5,105 bases of DNA from Candidatus Mediterraneibacter stercorigallinarum (GTDB lineage Bacteria; Bacillota; Clostridia; Lachnospirales; Lachnospiraceae). Numbering within the stretch: position 1 is the first letter of the stretch; each line of letters opens with the position of its first letter. Positions 1 to 4,569 of this stretch are shown piece by piece. The stretch is from NCBI GenBank assembly GCA_019116185.1, contig DXCD01000257.1:1-5105 (forward strand). Reading direction: 5' to 3'. Below the pieces are notes generated by a model. That model was not told the DNA's origin, did not search any database, and saw only the letters and a program-made list of their open reading frames with translations. The position numbers and the translations under genes are program-made.

Positions 1-987
1 TGTCCCAAGTATACTGGAACGTTCATCATAAGAAGAAAATGTTATTTCCTCGTCCGTCCGGCTGTAATCTGTCAAAACAAGGGGCAGTTTTTGTGCAGCG
101 GAAAGCATTTCTTCCCTGTCCATGGAACCGCTGATAAGACTTGAAGCCAGTCCGCCGCACAAGATGATGCCGATTCCCACTCCTGCCACGGTCTGAAGCA
201 CCCAGTTTTCTCTCCGGGAAGGCCGGTAGAACCAAAATCCTGCCAGAACTGCCATGATAATCCCGATCCAAATCCATAAAACGACCGCCGAACCGGCTGT
301 TCCTTCCGATCCCCACACGAAAGTCAGCCCCGCCAGCATCAATACCGCGATACCGTACAAAACATAGCGCCCCCGCCATTTTCCATAGAAAGGACGTTCT
401 CCCCTTCTGATCTTCCTCCGTGCTTTTACCTGCCATACTGTCAGTCCGATACATTGCAGTATCTCGTACACCGGCAAAACCGCAAGCATCAGAAGCACAA
501 ACAGAATCGCATTTGAAAAAAGCATGATAACAAAATCTGACCAAGTGATTCCGACTGCAGATGTTGCGTAGACCACACCCGTGGTCAGCAGTCTGATCAG
601 CCACCATCTCCACTCCGCCCGACAGATATTGGAAAACCGTTCCTCCTCCGTCACGATCGGGGTGGCATCCTCTGAAATCTTGCGGAAAATACAGAATCTA
701 CGCCTGCCGTCTACAAGTTCCCAGCCTGCTGCCCGGCAGTATTCTGCGTACTCCTCAGCATCCCTTCCCGGCTTTACATCCATTTCACTTCCTTTGGGAA
801 ACACTTCCACCGCATATTCGATGTCCTGGCATTCTCCTTTTTCAAACTCCAGCCAGAACTTCCATTCCTTAAGGTGCCAGCCCTTCAGGGACATTTCATG
901 AAGATACTGCGCAAAGGCATCACTTTCAATATAGCAGTAGTATCGAAACACACGCCTGACAAGCTTCTGCTCTTTCTCCTGTTTCAT
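1..987 (-). CDS. DUF2812 domain membrane protein, C terminus beyond the left edge
   Basis: The reading frame is open without a stop from the ATG at 985-987 down to base 1, giving 329 codons of an incomplete gene. The N-terminal ~120 residues are soluble and resemble the DUF2812 family: a start with paired aromatic residues (FRYYCYIES), then LHEMSLKGWHLKEW around residues 29-42, an FEKGE stretch near 47-51 and AAGWELVDGRRRFCIFRK near 86-103. After this come hydrophobic segments at roughly residues 130-149 (weak), 152-176, 208-226, 234-254 and 264-286, then a charged part running off the edge, so it is an integral membrane protein with a cytosolic DUF2812 head. The start is supported by a purine-rich AAGGGGGAAGGGG just upstream and by a promoter beyond it. 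The family's biochemical role is unknown; members often lie next to PadR-type regulators, which would fit the operator-like palindromes upstream. No such regulator gene is in view. Family call fairly sure; function unknown. Confidence 0.8.
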   Translation of the reverse strand, partial: MKQEKEQKLVRRVFRYYCYIESDAFAQYLHEMSLKGWHLKEWKFWLEFEKGECQDIEYAVEVFPKGSEMDVKPGRDAEEYAEYCRAAGWELVDGRRRFCIFRKISEDATPIVTEEERFSNICRAEWRWWLIRLLTTGVVYATSAVGITWSDFVIMLFSNAILFVLLMLAVLPVYEILQCIGLTVWQVKARRKIRRGERPFYGKWRGRYVLYGIAVLMLAGLTFVWGSEGTAGSAVVLWIWIGIIMAVLAGFWFYRPSRRENWVLQTVAGVGIGIILCGGLASSLISGSMDREEMLSAAQKLPLVLTDYSRTDEEITFSSYDERSSILGT

Positions 988-1011
988 AGCCCCTTCCCCC
1001 TTTCGCACGAC

Positions 1012-1030
1012 AATATCGAGTATCGATATT
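1012..1030. promoter_or_regulatory. Operator-like palindrome 2, just after the transcription start
   Basis: AATATCGAGTATCGATATT has the same 8-bp arms as the palindrome at 1045-1063 and differs only in the 3-bp centre (GTA against CAC). The centres are 33 bp apart, close to three helical turns, so two dimers would sit on the same face of the DNA. It spans roughly +3 to +21 of the predicted transcript. The two sites and their outer GAC/GTC flanks together form a larger inverted repeat (1009-1030 with 1045-1066). Confidence 0.7.
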
Positions 1031-1039
1031 TCTATCTTC

Positions 1040-1068
1040 AGAATAATATCGACACTCGATATTGTCAA
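1040..1068 (-). promoter_or_regulatory. Promoter of the DUF2812 gene
   Basis: Read on the minus strand, TTGACA (1063-1068, a perfect sigma-A -35 box) is followed by exactly 17 bp and then TATTCT (1040-1045, four of six matches to TATAAT). Transcription would start near 1033, leaving a leader of about 45 nt before the ATG at 987. The -35 box begins only two bases beyond the stop codon of the DUF1848 gene, so this promoter gives the DUF2812 gene its own transcription despite the same-strand upstream gene. The 17-bp spacer lies inside a perfect palindrome, which suggests repression by occlusion of the polymerase site. Position and spacing are seen directly; activity is inferred. Confidence 0.72.
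1045..1063. promoter_or_regulatory. Operator-like palindrome 1, between -35 and -10
   Basis: AATATCGACACTCGATATT is a perfect dyad with 8-bp arms (AATATCGA / TCGATATT) and a 3-bp centre. It fills the promoter spacer and touches the ends of both promoter boxes. A dimeric repressor bound here would exclude RNA polymerase. A second copy with identical arms lies at 1012-1030. A PadR-family regulator is a reasonable candidate because such regulators often control DUF2812 neighbours, but the regulator is not encoded in this window and its identity is inference. Confidence 0.72.
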
Positions 1069-1069
1069 G

Positions 1070-1990
1070 CTATATTTTCCTCAGGGACCTCATTTTCCGT
1101 TCCGTGACCACATCCCCGGGTTCAAGTTTCCCGCACAGGATCGGGGAAGCAGGGTCATAAGCTCTGATTCCCGCCCGCACTCTCTCTGTCGAGAAATTGG
1201 CATAGCAATACGTACAGCCGTTCCTGCAGGTGTGGTAAGTGCCTGCTTCTACACTCTCCATGCAGCCGCATGCCGCGCGCTGTCCGTGATCCTTTCCGCC
1301 CCGCAGGCGGCATCCAAGCAGCCCTTCAATATACTCCCGGTCAATGCATGCCCCATGGGTGATGCCATACTCAGACAGATCCACTTCCTCCGCGCACGTC
1401 CGGATCTCCATACCGTGCTTCCGGGCAATCAGAGCGAATCTCTCTGCGGCAAGTTTCATCTTCTCCTCTGTCAGCGCCTCCATGCGAGTGCCCTTCATAT
1501 TCCGCCTGGTCTTCTCATATTCGTCCAGAAAACTGATCACGACTCTCCGGGTCATTCCCTCCAGCGCTTCCGCAATCTGACCAAACGCCCGCTCGTGATA
1601 GTCCACGCTGTATCTGTCCGTCAGAAAGACAGGATCATATCTCCAGATCATCCTGTCCGCTCCGATCCTGCGGGCAAGCTCCTGAAATGCCGGGATCAGG
1701 ATATTCTTCTTATCCGGCAGACCGGGCTCCACATCCCTGCCGTATCCGGTCAGCGTGAACTGAAAATAATAGGGATACCGGTCAAATTCGTGCAGCAGGG
1801 GAAACATGGGGATCGGATTCTTCGTCCAGAATACGATGCAGTCGATCACATCCGGGTTCAGTGCGACCCGGCTAACCTGATGATGGTTCATGGGATTGCG
1901 CACGCAGAGATACCCCTCCCGGAAACGCCCGGCAAGCCATTCGCTGTAATAATTCGGTATATCTGTGCGCCTGCTTGCGCTTAAGATCAT
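1070..1990 (-). CDS. DUF1848 family protein with C-terminal CX3CX2C cysteine motif
   Basis: This 306-residue protein is recognised as a DUF1848 member by its N terminus (ILSASRRTDIPNYYSEW, then RNPMNHHQVSRV, and IVFWTKNPIPM near residues 52-62), the YYFQFTLTGYG block at 74-84 and the IWRYDPVF block at 115-122. Cysteines cluster in the last third: C199, C215, C227, C241, C243 and then C255, C259 and C262 in a CX3CX2C arrangement followed by YAN. That spacing is the one used by radical SAM enzymes to bind a [4Fe-4S] cluster, but here it sits near the C terminus and not the N terminus; metal binding is inference. No signal peptide or membrane segment is seen, so it is probably cytosolic. The ATG at 1990 is preceded by GAGG at suitable spacing, 24 bp after the thioesterase stop, which suggests co-transcription. 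The TAG stop (1070-1072) abuts the next promoter. The substrate and reaction are unknown. Confidence 0.88.
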   Translation of the reverse strand: MILSASRRTDIPNYYSEWLAGRFREGYLCVRNPMNHHQVSRVALNPDVIDCIVFWTKNPIPMFPLLHEFDRYPYYFQFTLTGYGRDVEPGLPDKKNILIPAFQELARRIGADRMIWRYDPVFLTDRYSVDYHERAFGQIAEALEGMTRRVVISFLDEYEKTRRNMKGTRMEALTEEKMKLAAERFALIARKHGMEIRTCAEEVDLSEYGITHGACIDREYIEGLLGCRLRGGKDHGQRAACGCMESVEAGTYHTCRNGCTYCYANFSTERVRAGIRAYDPASPILCGKLEPGDVVTERKMRSLRKI

Positions 1991-2014
1991 GTCAATCGCC
2001 TCGCTTCCGGATCC

Positions 2015-2434
2015 TTACTCCTCTGCCAGCAGCTTTTCCATTGTTTCGGCAAATTCTTTCATTTCCTTATCCATGAGCACAGGTCTCCCGTCCTTTTTCA
2101 GGAAACAGTGGGTCGTCGTGCCACAGGCGCTCAGGGCTCCGCCCTCTGACATATTGTAGATATCGTACCGGAGTGTGAACTTCACTCTGCCTGCCTCCTG
2201 AAGGCTCACAACGATCTTCACCTCGTCGTCAAACTTCACGCTCTTCTTGTATTCACAGTCCACATGGAGCACCGGGCTGATGTACCCCATCTCCTCAAAG
2301 CGGCGGTACGGATAGCCGATCTGATTCAGTATGTCCACCCGCGCTTCCTCCATCCAACGGATATAATTCGAATGATGGATCACGCCCATCTGGTCCGTCT
2401 CATAATATTTTGCTGTTTTTATGTATGGTTTCAT
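2015..2434 (-). CDS. Acyl-CoA thioesterase, hotdog fold (YbgC/FadM-like)
   Basis: This 139-residue protein carries the 4-hydroxybenzoyl-CoA thioesterase-type signature near its N terminus: Y11, D14, G17, H21, N23, Y24 and E29 in YETDQMGVIHHSNYIRWMEE. D14 is the expected catalytic aspartate and the HxNY block is typical of the YbgC/FadM group. The length matches single-domain hotdog proteins, which work as dimers or tetramers in the cytosol and hydrolyse acyl-CoA thioesters; the acyl substrate cannot be told from sequence. The ATG at 2432-2434 is chosen because AGGAGG lies 10 bases upstream and the family motif begins at the expected distance. A longer reading from 2479 would add 15 atypical residues and lacks that site. 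The DUF1848 gene follows after 24 bp. Upstream is an 86-bp gap mostly occupied by a palindromic repeat, with no evident promoter, so it may depend on read-through from radA. Confidence 0.9.
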   Translation of the reverse strand: MKPYIKTAKYYETDQMGVIHHSNYIRWMEEARVDILNQIGYPYRRFEEMGYISPVLHVDCEYKKSVKFDDEVKIVVSLQEAGRVKFTLRYDIYNMSEGGALSACGTTTHCFLKKDGRPVLMDKEMKEFAETMEKLLAEE

Positions 2435-2440
2435 AATGTC

Positions 2441-2450
2441 TGCACCTCCT
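2441..2450 (-). promoter_or_regulatory. Shine-Dalgarno site that fixes the thioesterase start
   Basis: On the minus strand AGGAGG (2445-2450) precedes the ATG at 2434 by 10 bases. It decides between two in-frame ATG codons, favouring 2434 over 2479. Confidence 0.8.
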
Positions 2451-2477
2451 GGCTGAAATTGTCGGAATATTCTCCCC

Positions 2478-2517
2478 AAAGGGGTCAGACCCCTCCTGGG
2501 AGGGGTCTGACCCCTTT
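2478..2517. repeat. 40-bp nested palindrome, REP/REPIN-like intergenic repeat
   Basis: Two 19-base arms (2478-2496 and 2499-2517) are perfect reverse complements separated by two bases. Each arm contains its own 13-bp palindrome, GGGGTCAGACCCC (2481-2493) and GGGGTCTGACCCC (2502-2514), with 6-bp stems around one central base. The element therefore can form one long hairpin or two small ones. Paired inverted copies of a short palindrome are the layout of REPIN elements mobilised by RAYT transposases; that relation is inference, since no transposase is present here. It lies between the radA stop (2521) and the thioesterase ribosome binding site. As RNA from radA it would form a very stable stem, but only three U residues follow, so termination would be partial at best. 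Confidence 0.8.
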
Positions 2518-2520
2518 TCC

Positions 2521-3897
2521 CTAAATTGTATTTACTGCATCACCAATTGTCTTAACTCCCACCAGCTTGATCCCGCTGATGCCTTTGACCATCTTAAGGC
2601 ATACTTCCGGCAAGATGCATGTCTGAAAGCCCAGCTTCTTTGCCTCTGCAACTCTTTGTTCCGGCATGTTTACCGCGCGGACCTCGCCGCTTAAGCCGAC
2701 CTCGCCGAACACGATTGTCCTTTCGTCAATGGGACGGTTCCGGTAGCTGGACACCAGCGCCATGACGATCCCCAGATCGATCGCGGGCTCGTTCATGCGG
2801 ATCCCGCCTGCGATATTGACGTAAGCATCGGAATTGCCGAGCGCCATGCCCAGTCGTTTCTCCAATACTGCCATGAGCAGATTCACCCTGTTATAATCTG
2901 TCCCCGCCGCCGTCCGTCTCGGCATGCCGAAATTGCTGTGGCACACCAGCGCCTGGATCTCGATCAGGATCGGGCGGGTTCCCTCCATGGAGCAAGCCAC
3001 CACTGACCCGGACGCGTTTTCCGGCCTGCCGCTCAGCATGTATTCCGAAGGATTCTCGACTTCTTCAAGCCCCGTCTGCCGCATCTCAAACACTCCGATC
3101 TCATTGGTGGAGCCAAAACGGTTCTTCACCGCCCGCAGGATCCGGTAAGACGCATGCCGGTCTCCTTCAAAATACAGGACCGTGTCCACCATGTGTTCCA
3201 GCACCCTGGGTCCTGCCACGGTTCCTTCCTTTGTCACATGTCCCACGATAAAAACGGGGATGCACAGCCCTTTGGCGAGCTGCATGAAAACATTCGTGGA
3301 CTCCCTTACCTGCGAAACGCTTCCCGGAGCAGAAGACACTTCTTCACTGTACATGGTCTGGATGGAATCAATGATCACCAGCTCCGGCTTCTCTTTCTCG
3401 ATCACTCCACGGATCGTCTCCAGGTTCGTCTCGCACAGCAGGAAAAGCCCGGGAGCAAACGCTCCCATCCGGTTTGCCCTGAGCTTGATCTGAGCCTGGG
3501 ACTCTTCACCCGATATATACAATACCTTCTTCTCCCCTGCCAGCCTCTGGCACACCTGAAGCAGAAGGGTGGATTTCCCGATCCCGGGATCTCCGCCCAC
3601 GAGCACGAGAGATCCCGGCACGATTCCCCCTCCCAGCACCCGGTCAAGTTCTCGGATCCCGGTCCTGATTCTGGTATCGTCATCCGCTGTCACTTCATTC
3701 AGCGGAACCACCTTTGCCTCCCGGACAGACTCTCTTACAGAACGCGCGGAAGCTGTCGTACCTTTTGTAATACCGCTGCCGAGCTTCTCCTCCACAAATG
3801 TATTCCACTCTCCGCACGCCGGACACTGTCCCAGCCATTTTGATTCCTCATGCCCGCAGTTCTGGCAGAAGAATACACTCTTCTTTCCTTTTGCCAT
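2521..3897 (-). CDS. radA: DNA repair protein RadA (Sms), branch-migration ATPase
   Basis: This complete 458-residue protein matches the usual RadA length and layout. An N-terminal zinc finger uses C11, C14, C25 and C28. A RecA-like ATPase core follows, with Walker A GDPGIGKST at 102-110, a Walker B strand LVIIDS at 173-178 and the RadA-specific KNRFG motif at 258-262. The C-terminal ~170 residues form the Lon-protease-like domain, including NIAGGIRMNEPAIDLGIVMAL near 361-381 and FGEVGLSGEVR near 397-407; this domain is not a working protease in RadA. RadA is a hexameric, DNA-driven ATPase that helps process recombination intermediates and assists RecA. The ATG at 3897 has AAAGGAAAG just upstream and the MAKGKKSVFFC start is typical. 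It lies downstream of clpC on the same strand, as in many Firmicutes, but one extra gene separates them. No disA follows. The TAG stop is four bases from the palindromic repeat. Confidence 0.97.
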   Translation of the reverse strand: MAKGKKSVFFCQNCGHEESKWLGQCPACGEWNTFVEEKLGSGITKGTTASARSVRESVREAKVVPLNEVTADDDTRIRTGIRELDRVLGGGIVPGSLVLVGGDPGIGKSTLLLQVCQRLAGEKKVLYISGEESQAQIKLRANRMGAFAPGLFLLCETNLETIRGVIEKEKPELVIIDSIQTMYSEEVSSAPGSVSQVRESTNVFMQLAKGLCIPVFIVGHVTKEGTVAGPRVLEHMVDTVLYFEGDRHASYRILRAVKNRFGSTNEIGVFEMRQTGLEEVENPSEYMLSGRPENASGSVVACSMEGTRPILIEIQALVCHSNFGMPRRTAAGTDYNRVNLLMAVLEKRLGMALGNSDAYVNIAGGIRMNEPAIDLGIVMALVSSYRNRPIDERTIVFGEVGLSGEVRAVNMPEQRVAEAKKLGFQTCILPEVCLKMVKGISGIKLVGVKTIGDAVNTI

Positions 3898-3913
3898 TCT
3901 CTTTCCTTTCTGT

Positions 3914-3939
3914 CTGATCGATCAGCGCTGTTATCACAG
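3914..3939. other. Two short palindromes in the radA leader
   Basis: Between the terminator and radA lie a perfect 12-bp palindrome CTGATCGATCAG (3914-3925) and an inverted repeat CTGT-TATC-ACAG (3928-3939). They could be a regulator site or a leader hairpin, or chance. I could not find a confident -35/-10 pair for radA in the gap of 148 bp, although radA must be transcribed from here or by read-through. No LexA-type box of the Gram-positive form (GAAC-N4-GTTC) is seen. Confidence 0.3.
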
Positions 3940-3951
3940 TATTCTCAACAT

Positions 3952-3980
3952 AAAAACGGGGCGGACGCATCATCCACCCC
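3952..3980 (-). terminator. Rho-independent terminator of the 137-residue protein gene
   Basis: Read on the minus strand, an 8-bp stem GGGGTGGA / TCCGCCCC (3973-3980 and 3958-3965, one G-U pair) closes a 7-base loop and is followed by GTTTTT (T run 3952-3956). It lies 65 bp past the stop of the upstream gene, so it should end that transcript and largely insulate radA from it. A T run on the other side (AGCTTTTTATTT on the plus strand) means the structure could also work in the opposite direction, although no plus-strand gene uses it. Confidence 0.82.
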
Positions 3981-4045
3981 AGCTTTTTATTTCTGTATGC
4001 CCTGCAATATTTCATTTCCATGCTGGCGTTCAGTTCTCTGTTTTA

Positions 4046-4459
4046 TCAGCACTTAACGATTTTCACCTGAACATTCTGATCTGCTGCAAGCTCTACGCTG
4101 ACACTGAGCTTTCCGCTTAAATTCGTGTTCATCTTGCCGGCGGACTCTCCGCTGATAAACACTTCATATTCACTCTCCGGTTCGAGCTCAAGCGTAAACT
4201 GTACATCGCCTTCTGCGGAAACGGTGAACTCAACCTCTGTCCCTGTCTCCCTGAAATTCTCAACCGCGCTGCCCGGTACAGACTCATATACGAACATCCC
4301 GTTCTTCTCAAGCTTCGTGATCTCTGCAAATGTCTTCACTTTATAGATATCGCCCTCAAACTCGAAATTATCCTTCTTCGTCTTTGCTGCGAGCGTATAA
4401 TCTCCAAAACTAAGTGTCCCGTCATTTTCTGCGCGCAATAATTCTTTCACTGCTGCCAT
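4046..4459 (-). CDS. Small beta-rich protein of unknown function, 'endosialidase'-annotated family
   Basis: This 137-residue protein resembles a small family common in Lachnospiraceae that is often labelled 'endosialidase' in automatic annotation. The recognisable parts are the start MAAVKELLRAENDGTLSFGDY, the central KVKTFAEITKLEKNGMFVYESVPGSAVENF (residues 41-69), and the C-terminal LELEPESEYEVFISG followed by NLSGKLSVSVEL (113-124). It is far shorter than true endosialidases (several hundred residues), shows no signal peptide, membrane segment or catalytic motif I can identify, and reads as alternating strands of a beta-sandwich; the sialidase label should not be trusted. The ATG at 4459 has AGGAGG nine bases upstream. 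It has its own promoter and terminator, sitting as a single-gene unit between clpC and radA. It is acidic, and the only cysteine is the last residue. Family recognised from memory; function unknown. Confidence 0.85.
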   Translation of the reverse strand: MAAVKELLRAENDGTLSFGDYTLAAKTKKDNFEFEGDIYKVKTFAEITKLEKNGMFVYESVPGSAVENFRETGTEVEFTVSAEGDVQFTLELEPESEYEVFISGESAGKMNTNLSGKLSVSVELAADQNVQVKIVKC

Positions 4460-4503
4460 GCTGCTTTTCCTCCTAAGTATTTCACATAAATTCTGCTATG
4501 GCT

Positions 4504-4532
4504 ATTATAATATAAAACCCTGTTTTTTTCTA
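4504..4532 (-). promoter_or_regulatory. Sigma-A type promoter of the 137-residue protein gene
   Basis: On the minus strand a perfect TATAAT (4504-4509) lies 17 bp after TAGAAA (4527-4532, four of six matches to TTGACA), in an AT-rich stretch. Transcription would start near 4497, giving a leader of about 38 nt that contains the AGGAGG ribosome binding site. It lies wholly after the clpC stop, so the gene can be expressed separately from the stress-controlled clpC operon. Confidence 0.75.
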
Positions 4533-4549
4533 CCGAAATATTCTGTTAT

Positions 4550-4569
4550 CCGGATCACTTTTTATCCGG
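4550..4569 (-). other. Hairpin across the clpC stop codon
   Basis: A perfect 6-bp dyad (CCGGAT / ATCCGG) with an 8-base loop spans the last codons and TGA stop of clpC. CCGGATAA also occurs twice in direct order here. No T run follows on the minus strand, so it is not a standard rho-independent terminator. No better terminator is evident before the next promoter, so clpC transcripts may read on toward the next gene. Confidence 0.35.

Noticed and set aside
26..613. 195-codon minus-strand open frame
   Set aside because: It overlaps, in another frame, the DUF2812 gene, which has a family match, membrane segments, ribosome binding site and promoter. The alternative frame gives an arginine- and cysteine-rich sequence of no recognisable type.
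1232..1984. 250-codon plus-strand open frame
   Set aside because: It lies antisense to the DUF1848 gene, whose protein is clearly recognisable. The plus-strand translation is low-complexity shadow and has no good ribosome binding site.
2435..2479. Longer thioesterase start at 2479
   Set aside because: The extra 15 residues precede the normal family start and come from sequence beside the palindromic repeat. AGGAGG is placed for the ATG at 2434.
2478..2517. Simple rho-independent terminator of radA
   Set aside because: The stem is very strong but only three T residues follow on the minus strand, and the nested symmetry is better explained as a repeat element; partial termination remains possible.
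3154..3843. 229-codon plus-strand open frame, and the frames at 3182-3493 and 3569-4120
   Set aside because: All are antisense to radA and arise from its codon bias; none resembles a known protein.
4046..4459. Endosialidase enzyme
   Set aside because: At 137 residues with no signal peptide and no visible catalytic motif it cannot be a conventional sialidase; the label is kept only as a family nickname.
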